Source: Hyphomicrobium sp.
Lineage (GTDB): Bacteria > Pseudomonadota > Alphaproteobacteria > Rhizobiales > Hyphomicrobiaceae
Length of the DNA stretch: 64,000 nt
Assembly (NCBI RefSeq): GCF_019744875.1
Contig: NZ_JAIETU010000002.1
Span: 124,001-188,000, forward strand
Direction: 5' to 3'
The notes under the pieces: generated by a model
Databases searched by the model: none
Told to the model about the DNA's origin: nothing
What the model saw: the letters and a program-made list of their open reading frames with translations, nothing else
Translations under genes and position numbers: made by a program
Shown: positions 25,554 through 34,918 of the stretch, in pieces
How the letters are laid out: every line of letters begins with the position of its first letter
How positions within the stretch are numbered: position 1 is the stretch's first letter

Positions 25554-25841
25554 ATGGATTACTGGCAAGTCGCGACCGATAACAAGGTCTGGATCATTAT
25601 GATCGTCAACGGCCTGATCGCGGGCTGGCTGGCGGGGCTGCTGCTCGGCGGCGGCGGGTTGATCCGCAATTTGATCGTTGGCCTAATCGGCGCCGTGGTG
25701 GGCGGCTATCTCGTGGCGGCCGGGCTGCTCCAGTTCCCCTACGACTTCGACGCCTACATCCCGTACGGCAACCAGATCGTGGTCTCGACCATCGGCGCGA
25801 TGCTCGTCGTGCTGGTCGCGCGCTTCCTGGGTGGGCGCTGA
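25554..25841 (+). CDS. GlsB/YeaQ/YmgE family small membrane protein
   Basis: The protein has 95 residues from ATG 25554, with GGGGAAG upstream. Three hydrophobic helices are visible: WIIMIVNGLIAGWLAGLLLG, LIVGLIGAVVGGYLVAAGLL and VSTIGAMLVVLVARFLG. The first two carry the Gly-rich pattern GLIAGWLAG...GLIGAVVGGYL of the 'transglycosylase-associated' GlsB/YeaQ family. These are small inner-membrane proteins of unknown function, often stress-induced. It precedes lipA by about 95 bases. Confidence 0.85.
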   Translation: MDYWQVATDNKVWIIMIVNGLIAGWLAGLLLGGGGLIRNLIVGLIGAVVGGYLVAAGLLQFPYDFDAYIPYGNQIVVSTIGAMLVVLVARFLGGR

Positions 25842-25937
25842 CCTCCGCCTTTGGTCTCATTCGAAGCCGGACGATTGGTGTGGGCTCGCGCCTGGGCTAT
25901 GGTCCGGCAACGTTGAGTCCGCGGCCAAGGTAGGTTG

Positions 25938-26924
25938 ATGGTCACTATCCTCGATACGCGCGCCGGAGGCGGAGCGGAGGCCGGACAAGCTCCGCGTCCG
26001 CGCCATCCCGAAAAGGCGCACCGGCCCGACCATCCGATGCCGGCCAAGCCCGCCTGGATCCGCGTGCGCGCGCCGGGCACCGAAGGCTATCTCGCCACGC
26101 GCGCGATCGTGCGGGCGCACGGCCTGTCCACGGTGTGCGAAGAGGCGGCCTGTCCCAACATCGGAAGCTGTTGGGAAAAGCGCCACGCCACCATGATGAT
26201 CATGGGCGAGATCTGCACGCGCGCCTGCGCCTTCTGCAACGTGGCAACCGGGCGGCCGCGTCCGCTGGATGTCGATGAACCGCAGCGCGTGGCGGATGCC
26301 GTAGCGGCGCTGGGTCTCGAACATGTCGTCATTACCTCCGTCGACCGGGACGATCTCGATGACGGGGGGGCTGCGCATTTCGCAGCCGTCATCACGCGTA
26401 TCCGCGATCTCTCTCCGGCAACGAGCATCGAGGTGCTGATCCCGGATTTCCTGCGTAAGGACGGCGCGCTCGAAAAGGTCGTCGCGGCGCGGCCGGATGT
26501 TCTCAATCACAACCTCGAAACCGTGCCGGGTCTTTATGTGCGCATCCGGCCGGGCGCGCGGTATTTCCATTCGCTGCGCCTGCTGCAGCGCGCGAAGGAC
26601 ATCGATCCGGCGATGTTCACGAAGTCGGGGTTGATGGTCGGGCTCGGCGAAACCCGCGACGAAGTTCTCCAGGTGATGGACGACATGCTGTCGGCGGGCG
26701 TCGATTTCCTGACGATCGGTCAGTATCTCGCGCCGTCCGCCAAGCACGCCGAGGTGAAGCGGTTCATGCCGCCGGACGAGTTCGACGATCTCAAGCGCGT
26801 GGCGCTCGCCAAGGGTTTCCACCTGGTGGCGGCGAGCCCGATGACACGCTCGTCGTTTCATGCGGGTGACGATTTCCGCCGCCTCAAGGCCGCGCGCGCC
26901 GCCTCTCTCGCTGCGACTGCATAG
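25938..26924 (+). CDS. lipA: Lipoyl synthase
   Basis: LipA inserts two sulphurs into octanoyl groups on lipoyl domains, using SAM and two 4Fe-4S clusters. The 328-residue protein has the auxiliary cluster motif [18 protein letters not shown] (CX4CX5C), the radical-SAM motif [15 protein letters not shown] (CX3CX2C), [11 protein letters not shown] and the closing [11 protein letters not shown] that supplies the serine ligand. The start is ATG 25938, with AAGG seven bases upstream; TTG 25935 is adjacent. It is downstream of the pdhAB pair, whose own lipoyl domain cannot be lipoylated, so its substrates must be elsewhere in the cell. Confidence 0.96.
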   Translation: MVTILDTRAGGGAEAGQAPRPRHPEKAHRPDHPMPAKPAWIRVRAPGTEGYLATRAIVRAHGLSTVCEEAACPNIGSCWEKRHATMMIMGEICTRACAFCNVATGRPRPLDVDEPQRVADAVAALGLEHVVITSVDRDDLDDGGAAHFAAVITRIRDLSPATSIEVLIPDFLRKDGALEKVVAARPDVLNHNLETVPGLYVRIRPGARYFHSLRLLQRAKDIDPAMFTKSGLMVGLGETRDEVLQVMDDMLSAGVDFLTIGQYLAPSAKHAEVKRFMPPDEFDDLKRVALAKGFHLVAASPMTRSSFHAGDDFRRLKAARAASLAATA

Positions 26925-26945
26925 GACTTGCATAGGACTGAGACC

Positions 26946-27407
26946 GTGCCGACCTTCCGTACCGTCCGGCGCGTGCCGTTCACGCCGCAGCAGATGTTCG
27001 ATGTCGTCGCCGACGTTGAAAAGTATCCGCAGTTTCTGCCGCTCTGCGAAGCGCTGACCGTGACGGCGCGGACGGCCACGCCCGAGGGATTGACCATTCT
27101 CACGGCGACGATGGTGGTGGGCTACCGCGCCATCACCGAGCAGTTCACGACGCAGGTTGCGCTCGATCCCGCTGACTTCTTGATCCGCGTGCGCCATCGC
27201 GACGGGCCGTTCACGCATCTCGAAAACGAATGGCGCTTCGTGGCGGCGGCGGGCGGCTCGGACGTGCAGTTCTTCATCGACTATGCCTTCCGCTCGACGA
27301 TGCTGCAGGTGATTGTCGGGGCGGCGTTCGACAAGGCCGTGCGCAGCTACACGGAGGCGTTCGAGGCGCGTGCACGCGGACTTTACGGCCCGAGCGTCAC
27401 GGCCTGA
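26946..27407 (+). CDS. RatA/COQ10-type START-domain protein
   Basis: The protein has 153 residues from GTG 26946 and belongs to the polyketide cyclase/COQ10 (RatA-like) family. It reads VRRVPFTPQQMFDVVADVEK, then YPQFLPLCEALTV, TMVVGYRAITEQFTTQV and FFIDYAFRSTMLQVIVGAAF. Members include E. coli RatA, reported to block ribosome subunit association, and mitochondrial Coq10, which binds ubiquinone. In Alphaproteobacteria it normally follows lipA, as here, and a quinone-chaperone role is at least as likely as a toxin role. No antitoxin gene is adjacent. The stop codon region is duplicated in a 14-base tandem repeat. Confidence 0.88.
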   Translation: MPTFRTVRRVPFTPQQMFDVVADVEKYPQFLPLCEALTVTARTATPEGLTILTATMVVGYRAITEQFTTQVALDPADFLIRVRHRDGPFTHLENEWRFVAAAGGSDVQFFIDYAFRSTMLQVIVGAAFDKAVRSYTEAFEARARGLYGPSVTA

Positions 27408-27419
27408 GCGTCACGGCCT
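27392..27419. repeat. 14-base tandem duplication spanning the stop of the RatA-like gene
   Basis: GAGCGTCACGGCCT occurs at 27392-27405 and again at 27406-27419. The stop codon TGA is formed at the junction (27405-27407). The duplication has probably changed the C terminus or left the spent copy downstream. Confidence 0.85.
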
Positions 27420-27452
27420 GAGCGCGATGTCGCGCGTAAGGGATTCACGGCT

Positions 27453-28241
27453 TCAGTCGATAGCCTTGTCGCGATTGCGCGCGGTCGAAAGGCCGCCGAC
27501 GCTGTCGAGGCCCTTGGCGCCGGTCAGGATGGCGCGGTCGAGATCGGCTCGGCTCAGATCCGCGCCCGTGAGATCGGCGCCGCTGAGATCCGCGTGCGAG
27601 AGGTCGGCGTTGACGAGGCGAGCGCCGGCCAGATTGGCGCCCTGAAGGTTCGCAAACCGGAACGACACGTGGCTGAGGTCGGCGCCCGTGAGATCGGTGC
27701 CGGTGAGGTCGGCGGAATCGAGCCGCGATCGCCACAGCACTTCGATGAACCCGGTGTCGCTGAAGGGAGCGAGGGTGACGCCAGCCATGCGGGCCTTGGC
27801 GAAGGTGCCGCCGGTGAAGACGCCGAACAGGCGTGCCTTCGTGAGGTTGGCGCCGACGAAGCTCGCGGCCTCGCTGCGGTTGCCCTCGAACGTCGTGGCG
27901 CTTGCGGGCCGCAGGATGCTGGCTTCGCTCAGGTCGGCTTGATCGAAACGGGTGCCGATAATGTTGACGCGGTCGAGGCGCGCGGCGTGCAGGTTGACAC
28001 CTGTGAGATCGGCGCCGCTCAGGTCGGCTCCGAACAGGTTCGCTTCGGAGAGGTTTGCCTTCTTGAACTTGAGCCCGGCGAGGTCGAGGTCGGTGAGGTC
28101 GCGGCGCGCGTAATTCAGGGGCGCGTCGTCGGTGGCCTTGTAGAGATCCTGGGTGATCTGCTTGGCCGTGAAGTCGGCACCGGCGGCGGCTCCGGCGGCC
28201 GCGCACATTGCGATCACTGACAGACTAAAACGACGGGCCAA
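27453..28241 (-). CDS. Exported pentapeptide-repeat protein
   Basis: The 262-residue protein has a signal peptide (RFSLSVIAMCAAAGAAAGA). It is followed by stacks of A(D/N)LxX pentapeptides: NLSEANLFGADLSGADLTG, then NLTKARLFG, and a long C-terminal block DADLT... of the form ADLSHADLSGADLTGADLSR. These fold as a right-handed quadrilateral beta helix. One break (residues about 105-165) has fewer perfect repeats. Pentapeptide proteins have varied roles; an exported one suggests a structural or binding role in the periplasm. It converges on the RatA-like gene. Confidence 0.88.
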   Translation of the reverse strand: MARRFSLSVIAMCAAAGAAAGADFTAKQITQDLYKATDDAPLNYARRDLTDLDLAGLKFKKANLSEANLFGADLSGADLTGVNLHAARLDRVNIIGTRFDQADLSEASILRPASATTFEGNRSEAASFVGANLTKARLFGVFTGGTFAKARMAGVTLAPFSDTGFIEVLWRSRLDSADLTGTDLTGADLSHVSFRFANLQGANLAGARLVNADLSHADLSGADLTGADLSRADLDRAILTGAKGLDSVGGLSTARNRDKAID

Positions 28242-28388
28242 GGGATCACCTCTCGATTTGCCGCAACCGGGCGGGCCTAAGATTAGGCAGGCGGCGGCGC
28301 AAACGCCAGCCGGTGCTGCGCTTCAAAGAGTTTTACGCGGTGGCGGGGCGTTTGGATCGCGCGAGGGCTATGGAGCTCAGGTGCGCGG

Positions 28389-28889
28389 CTATCGCGAGTC
28401 CATGTGATCCTCGAGCAATCGCAGAGCCTCGGCGACGGTTGCGCCCCGAATGGTGGTGCGGCCGATGTCGCCGAAGCGAAATGTCCGCACAGTCGGGACT
28501 TCGAGATCGCGGGCGGCGAGGCCGATGTAAACGAGACCGACGGGCTTTTGCGGTGAGCCGCCGCCGGGGCCGGCCACGCCGGTCACGGCTACGGCGACGT
28601 CAGCCGCCGATGCCCGCAGCGCGCCCTGCGCCATGGCGGCGGCCACTTCGGCGCTGACGGCACCGTGGCGGGCCAGGAGATCGTAGTCGACGCCGAGATC
28701 GCCGATCTTGGCTGCGTTCGAGTAGGTGACGAATCCGCGCTCGAACACGTCGGAGGAGCCGGGGATCTCTGTCATCAGCGCAGCGATGAGGCCGCCGGTG
28801 CAGCTTTCCGCCGTGGCGAGCCGCAGGGAGCGGGCGCGCAGCGCGGCGAGCAGTTGCTCGGCTTGGGCCATGCGTTCGGTCGCAAACAT
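28389..28889 (-). CDS. cinA: CinA-family protein, nicotinamide-nucleotide amidase domain only
   Basis: From ATG 28889, with AGGAGG eight bases upstream, the protein has 166 residues and is a stand-alone CinA C-terminal domain. Signatures: LATAESCTGGLIAALMTEIP with the catalytic Ser/Lys region, FVTYSNAAKIGDLGV, VAVTGVAGPGGGSPQKPVGL and a final ALRLLEDHM. This domain deamidates nicotinamide mononucleotide to nicotinate mononucleotide in NAD recycling. In Hyphomicrobiales it typically lies next to ispDF. Here a MarR gene lies between them on the same strand. Confidence 0.93.
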   Translation of the reverse strand: MFATERMAQAEQLLAALRARSLRLATAESCTGGLIAALMTEIPGSSDVFERGFVTYSNAAKIGDLGVDYDLLARHGAVSAEVAAAMAQGALRASAADVAVAVTGVAGPGGGSPQKPVGLVYIGLAARDLEVPTVRTFRFGDIGRTTIRGATVAEALRLLEDHMDSR

Positions 28890-29019
28890 TGGGCGGCCTC
28901 CTGTCGATGCCCGGCGCACAAAGAAAACGGGCGCGCAAAGAAAACGGAGCGTCACCTGGCGGTGAGCTCCGTTGAACTTAGTGGCGGCAACGCTGAGGGC
29001 AATGCCCTCGCGCGCATGA

Positions 29020-29517
29020 TCAGTCCGCGATGAGCTTTTCAGCGACGCGGAGCAGGTCGTCCAGCTTGGCGCGGGTGTCGACGCCCATGGCGGAGATCGA
29101 GCGCGACTGGGTGGCCTGCCAGACCGGATAGGCTTCCTTGAGGACAGCCTGGCCCTTCGGCGTCAGGTGAAGGCCACGGCCGCGGCGGCCGGCGGGCGGA
29201 TCCATGACGATCATGCCGAGCGCGAGGAGGCGCTTGAGGTTGCGCGAGAGCGTCGACTTCTCGATGTCGAGCTCGTGGCCGATCTCGACGGCGGTGATGC
29301 CATCACGCGAGGCGAGCTGGGCGAGCAGCGTATACTGGCTGGCCGTGATGCCGAGCGGGCGCATGGCGTCGTCATAGAGACGCGTGATGATGCGCGAGAG
29401 CTGGCGCACGCGCGTGGCAAGGCAGGTCGCCGATGTCGTCTCTGCGATGTCGGTGATGTTGGTGCCGATCGCAGGCTCGGACGCGGGACGCTCCAGCGTG
29501 TGGGTCATCAGGTTCAT
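29020..29517 (-). CDS. MarR-family transcriptional regulator
   Basis: I start it at ATG 29517 (165 residues; ATG 29508 is also possible). The winged helix is clear: TRVRQLSRIITRLYDDAM, PLGITASQYTLLAQLASRDG, the recognition helix AVEIGHELDIEKSTLSRNLK and the wing DPPAGRRGRGLHLTPKG. The C-terminal helix forms the dimer interface. The ligand and target genes are unknown. It lies between cinA and ispDF on the same strand, with about 120 bases to each. Confidence 0.9.
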   Translation of the reverse strand: MNLMTHTLERPASEPAIGTNITDIAETTSATCLATRVRQLSRIITRLYDDAMRPLGITASQYTLLAQLASRDGITAVEIGHELDIEKSTLSRNLKRLLALGMIVMDPPAGRRGRGLHLTPKGQAVLKEAYPVWQATQSRSISAMGVDTRAKLDDLLRVAEKLIAD

Positions 29518-29637
29518 AGACTTGGCCCCCAGGGAATAGCTTGTGGCGATACAACCGCCTAGGAGGTGGTGATGCCGCGATTCTGGGAGGGGGGTCAACG
29601 CAGCCTCCGCGAGAGGCTGAGGAAAAGTCGGCAACTT

Positions 29638-30819
29638 TCAAAACGGCAGGAGCAGTGTGGCCGTGGCGAGCGCGGCGATGCCCTCTTTCCGGCCCGTAAA
29701 GCCGAGACGCTCCGTCGTCGTGGCTTTTACGGCGACGCGGGTGATGTCGATGCCCAGCATGTCGGCGATTTCGGCGCGGATGGCGTCGCGATGCGGGCCG
29801 ATGCGCGGGGCTTCGCACAGAATGGTCAGGTCGACGTTGGTGATCCGGCCGCCACGCGCGGCAAGGCGGCGGGCCGCGTCCTCGACGAAGAGGCGCGAGC
29901 GCGCGCCCTTCCAGGCGGGATCGGACGGGGGAAAGTGCTGGCCGATGTCGCCGTCTCCCAGGGCACCCAGAATGGCGTCGGTGAGGGCGTGGAGAGGAGC
30001 GTCGCCGTCGGAGTGGGCGTCGAGACCCTGGTCGTGGGGAATGCGGATGCCGCCGAGCCAGACATGATCGCCGGCGGTGAACGCGTGCACGTCGAAGCCA
30101 GTGCCGGTGCGCGGCTCGTAGCCGAGAGGGCTCGCGCCGAGAAGCGCTTCCGCCATGGCCATGTCCTCCGAAGTCGTGATTTTGAAGTTGCGTTCGGACC
30201 CGGGCACCAGGGCAACGCCGAGGCCCGCCCATTCGGCAATCGATGCATCGTCGGTGAAGGTGGGGGCGTCCGCTGCGCTGGCCGCGCGGTGGGCGGCCTG
30301 GATGGCGGGATAGCGGAACCCTTGCGGCGTCTGGGCCTTCCAGAGACCGGCGCGGGGGATCGTGGTTTCGACGAGAGGGGCGTGCTGTTCGCGCTTGAGG
30401 GTGTCGGCCAGGGGCACGGCTGCGAGGGCGCCGTCGTGGTCGGCAAGGGCAGCGAGGACGCGCGTGATGATGTCGTCGGTCACGAATGGGCGGGCGGCAT
30501 CGTGAATGAGGACGAGATCCGGAGATGCAGCGCTCAGGGATTCGAGGCCGAGCCGGACCGAATCCTGCCGGGTCGCCCCGCCCATGACGGGGGCTGTCAG
30601 CTTCGTGAAGCTGCCCAAGTTTGATGCTGCATACAACTCAAAGTCGTCCGGGTGGATGACGACGGTGATCGTGGAAATGGCCGGTGAGGCCTCGAAGGGC
30701 GCGATGGCGCGCGCCAGCACCGAGCGGCCGGCCAGCACGGCATATTGCTTGGGAGAAAGGCCGTTACGGGCGGCGCGTGCGCCTCGGCCCGCGGCAACGA
30801 TAAGTGCGGCTGCTGTCAC
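29638..30819 (-). CDS. ispDF: Bifunctional IspD/IspF (MEP pathway)
   Basis: This is a fusion of 2-C-methyl-D-erythritol 4-phosphate cytidylyltransferase and 2-C-methyl-D-erythritol 2,4-cyclodiphosphate synthase, steps 3 and 5 of isoprenoid precursor synthesis. The 393-residue protein has IspD at residues 1-225 (LIVAAGRGARAARNGLSPKQ, IHDAARPFV, DDASIAEW, ITTSEDMAMAE). IspF follows from about 236 (GTGFDVHAF with the metal Asp/His, DAHSDGDAPLHALTDAILGA, NVDLTILCEAPRI, VKATTTERLGFTGRKEGIAA). The fusion is common in Alphaproteobacteria. It is divergent from dusB across a space holding strong inverted repeats. Confidence 0.96.
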   Translation of the reverse strand: MTAAALIVAAGRGARAARNGLSPKQYAVLAGRSVLARAIAPFEASPAISTITVVIHPDDFELYAASNLGSFTKLTAPVMGGATRQDSVRLGLESLSAASPDLVLIHDAARPFVTDDIITRVLAALADHDGALAAVPLADTLKREQHAPLVETTIPRAGLWKAQTPQGFRYPAIQAAHRAASAADAPTFTDDASIAEWAGLGVALVPGSERNFKITTSEDMAMAEALLGASPLGYEPRTGTGFDVHAFTAGDHVWLGGIRIPHDQGLDAHSDGDAPLHALTDAILGALGDGDIGQHFPPSDPAWKGARSRLFVEDAARRLAARGGRITNVDLTILCEAPRIGPHRDAIRAEIADMLGIDITRVAVKATTTERLGFTGRKEGIAALATATLLLPF

Positions 30820-30941
30820 GACCCTGTACGGCCCCGATGGCTAGGAAAGATTTGGCTCCCTCGCCCATACCCGTGGCGCGGCAATCGGGCAATCGTATCC
30901 GAACTCTTCGCGCTTGCGTCATGAGAACGGTCAGCATATTG

Positions 30942-30984
30942 TGCCTAAAAGCGAGGCATAAATATTAGTGCCTAATATTTATGC
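30942..30984. promoter_or_regulatory. Nested inverted repeats between ispDF and dusB (candidate operator)
   Basis: There are two palindromes. TGCCT-aaaagcg-AGGCA lies at 30942-30958. A perfect 12-bp AT-rich inverted repeat, GCATAAATATTA / TAATATTTATGC with spacer GTGCC, lies at 30956-30984. The octamer GTGCCTAA is present in both (30941 and 30968). The right arm ends 16 bases before the dusB start codon and just before its ribosome site, so binding there would affect dusB-ntrBC transcription. It does not match the NtrC site (TGCAC-N7-GTGCA) in a simple way. The regulator is unknown. Confidence 0.6.
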
Positions 30985-31000
30985 AAACAAGGAGCGACTG

Positions 31001-32029
31001 GTGTCTCAACTCGCAATCGGATCGCAGATTGCCGCAAACAATGTGTTCCTGGCACCGATGACGGGGGTGAGCGATCTGCCCTTCCGCCAACTCGCGCATG
31101 CGCAGGGTGCGGGGCTCGTCGTTTCCGAAATGGTCGCGAGCGCGGAACTCGTGCGCAACCGCGCCGATGTCGTGCGCCGCGCGGACGGCGAGGGACTTAC
31201 GCCGTTCGTCGTGCAGCTTGTCGGTTCGGACGCGGAGTGGATGGGCGAAGGCGCGCGGATCGCCGAAGCCAAGGGCGCCGAAATCGTTGACATCAACATG
31301 GGCTGTCCGGCTCGCGAAGTGACGGGCAAGGCGTCCGGCTCGGCGCTCATGCGCGATCTCGATCATGCGCTGTCGCTGATCGAGGCGGTGGTGCGCGCGG
31401 TGACGGTGCCGGTGACGCTCAAGATGCGGCTTGGCTGGGACGACAAGTCCCGCAACGCGCCGGAGCTGGCGCGGCGTGCGGAAGCGGCCGGCGTGCAACT
31501 GGTTACGGTGCACGGGCGTACGCGTCAGCAGTTCTTCAAGGGTACGGCCGATTGGTCTCACGTGCGCGCCGTGAAGGACGCGGTTGCCATTCCGGTGATC
31601 GTCAACGGTGACATCACGAGCATTGGTGATGCGCGGGCAGCGCTGGCCCAGTCCGGCGCGGACGGCGTGATGATCGGCCGGGGCGCCTATGGCGCGCCGT
31701 GGCTGCCGGGGCAGATCGCGCGCGCGCTGTCGACGGACGCAGCGCTGGGGGGCGCTGAGGATCCGAGCGCGCCGCCGCTCGACGAGCAATGCCGCATCGC
31801 GTCGGCGCACGTGGAGGCGATGCTCGCCTACTACGGCGACTTTCTCGGCCTTCGCAACGCGCGCAAGCACATCGGCTGGTATCTCGCATCGAGCGGTCAT
31901 CGGGCTGGCGCGCTCAAGGCCTGGCGGCAGCGCCTGTGCACGGAAACCGATCCGGCGCGCGTGCTGGCGCTGCTGGCTGCGTTCTACGGCGACGCGCGCG
32001 GCGAGGACGTCTTGGAGGATGCAGCGTGA
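31001..32029 (+). CDS. dusB: tRNA-dihydrouridine synthase B
   Basis: This FMN enzyme reduces specific uridines in the tRNA D-loop. The start is GTG 31001, with AAGGAGCGACTG upstream; the 342-residue product begins [16 protein letters not shown]. Signatures: [17 protein letters not shown] (FMN phosphate site), [20 protein letters not shown] with the catalytic Cys, [29 protein letters not shown] and IVNGDITS with [10 protein letters not shown]. In Alphaproteobacteria dusB (once called nifR3) heads the ntrBC operon; here its stop overlaps the ntrB start as GTGA. Confidence 0.95.
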   Translation: MSQLAIGSQIAANNVFLAPMTGVSDLPFRQLAHAQGAGLVVSEMVASAELVRNRADVVRRADGEGLTPFVVQLVGSDAEWMGEGARIAEAKGAEIVDINMGCPAREVTGKASGSALMRDLDHALSLIEAVVRAVTVPVTLKMRLGWDDKSRNAPELARRAEAAGVQLVTVHGRTRQQFFKGTADWSHVRAVKDAVAIPVIVNGDITSIGDARAALAQSGADGVMIGRGAYGAPWLPGQIARALSTDAALGGAEDPSAPPLDEQCRIASAHVEAMLAYYGDFLGLRNARKHIGWYLASSGHRAGALKAWRQRLCTETDPARVLALLAAFYGDARGEDVLEDAA

Positions 32030-33198
32030 TCAAGCGAACGGCCGAAGCGGTCCTTCCATTGCGCACCCCGTCGGTCGAGCATGACGTGCTGCTGGGCGCG
32101 CTGCCGCATCCGATCCTCGTCATCAGCGACAACAATCAGATCCTCTACGGCAACGCGGCGGCGGAAGCGTTTCTCTCGACCAGCAGCACGATGCTGACGC
32201 GCCAGCGTCTCGACGATGTGGTGGCGTTCGGATGTCCGCTGCTGGCGCTGGTGGCGCAGGTGCGCGAGCACGGCTCGACCGTCAACGAGTACGGCATCGA
32301 GATGGCGAGCCCGAAGTTCGCCACGCCCAAGCTTGTCGACGTGTATGCGGGCCCGATGATGGATAGCCCGTCGCAGATCGTCGTGATGCTGCAGCAGCGC
32401 TCGATGGCGCAGATGATCGAGCGCCAGCTTACGCATCGCGCGGCGGCGCGGTCGGTGTCGGGCATGGCGGCGGTGCTGGCGCACGAGATCAAGAACCCGC
32501 TCTCGGGCATCAAGGGGGCGGCGCAGCTTCTCGAGCAGAACCTCTCCGACGAGGATCGCGTGCTGTCTCAGTTGATCTGCTCGGAGACGGAGCGGATCCG
32601 TAATCTCGTCAACCGGATGGAGGTGTTCGGCGACGAGCGGCCACTGACCAAGGAAGCGGTCAACATCCACGACGTGCTGAATCACGTGCGCCGTCTCGCG
32701 GAGACGGGGTTTGCGCGCGGGGTGCGCATCATCGAGGACTACGATCCCTCGCTGCCGCCTATCCCCGGCAATCGCGACAAGCTGGTGCAGGCGTTCCTGA
32801 ACCTGATCAAGAATGCGGCCGAAGCGACGTCCGACGTCGAGGACCGTCAGCCCCGGATCATCATGCAGACGTCGTTCCGGCCGGGCGTGCGCCTGTCGGT
32901 GCCGGGATCGGAGCAGCGCATCAACCTGCCGCTCATGATCCAGATCGAAGATAACGGCGCGGGCGTGTCCGACCAGCTCAAGCCGCATCTCTTCGATCCG
33001 TTCGTGACGACCAAACACAATGGAACGGGGCTCGGCTTGGCGCTCGTCGCAAAGATCATCGGTGATCACGGCGGCATCATCGAATGCGAGAGCGAAGCCA
33101 AGCGCACCGTGTTTCGCGTGCTGCTGCCGATGCAAGACCGGATGAGCAATAGCGGGCCCTTCAGCAAGCCCGTTCCCGTCAAAGACAAGAAAGGCTGA
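32026..33198 (+). CDS. ntrB: Nitrogen-regulation sensor kinase NtrB
   Basis: NtrB is a cytoplasmic histidine kinase/phosphatase controlled by PII that sets NtrC phosphorylation with nitrogen status. The start is GTG 32026, overlapping the dusB stop, with GGAGG upstream; it has 390 residues. A PAS domain covers about 18-125 ([20 protein letters not shown]). The H box is [20 protein letters not shown] with His153. The ATPase domain has [11 protein letters not shown] (N box), [10 protein letters not shown] and [18 protein letters not shown]. There is no membrane segment, as expected for NtrB. It is separated from ntrC by three bases. Confidence 0.96.
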   Translation: MIKRTAEAVLPLRTPSVEHDVLLGALPHPILVISDNNQILYGNAAAEAFLSTSSTMLTRQRLDDVVAFGCPLLALVAQVREHGSTVNEYGIEMASPKFATPKLVDVYAGPMMDSPSQIVVMLQQRSMAQMIERQLTHRAAARSVSGMAAVLAHEIKNPLSGIKGAAQLLEQNLSDEDRVLSQLICSETERIRNLVNRMEVFGDERPLTKEAVNIHDVLNHVRRLAETGFARGVRIIEDYDPSLPPIPGNRDKLVQAFLNLIKNAAEATSDVEDRQPRIIMQTSFRPGVRLSVPGSEQRINLPLMIQIEDNGAGVSDQLKPHLFDPFVTTKHNGTGLGLALVAKIIGDHGGIIECESEAKRTVFRVLLPMQDRMSNSGPFSKPVPVKDKKG

Positions 33199-33201
33199 CA
33201 C

Positions 33202-34650
<1,449 letters not shown>

Positions 34651-34918
34651 TTGAGCGCCGAGCGGGCCGAGCCAGGACGGGTGGTGGAGCATTGCGAGCC
34701 CCTACAACATAAGTCGTCCCAGAGGGTGCGACGCGTTGCACTAAATCTGCGAGTTACGCCGTTGCGTCGCAGGAATGTCACAGTTACGGTGTCAGTTGTG
34801 CCCGCTGCACGCCAGCCCCAGTTGCACAAATAGCAACTTGCGCCGTCCGCCACGTTTGCTGCGTTGTCGGATTGTGACACCTGTGGGGGCGCATACACAC
34901 CGGAGTACGCAAGGCTTG
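34651..34918. promoter_or_regulatory. ntrC-ntrY intergenic region, likely ntrYX promoter with repeated half-sites
   Basis: The 268 bases between ntrC and ntrY contain no gene. They are less GC-rich than their surroundings and hold several symmetric elements: GTTGC-acaaata-GCAAC at 34821-34837, TGTCACA at 34776-34782 and its inverse TGTGACA at 34873-34879. They also hold three copies of TGCAC, the NtrC half-site. An independent ntrYX promoter is likely; which of these sites is used cannot be told from sequence. Confidence 0.45.

Noticed and set aside
26946-27407. RatA as part of a toxin-antitoxin system
   Set aside because: No RatB-like partner is adjacent, and the lipA-COQ10/RatA order is the normal alphaproteobacterial housekeeping arrangement.
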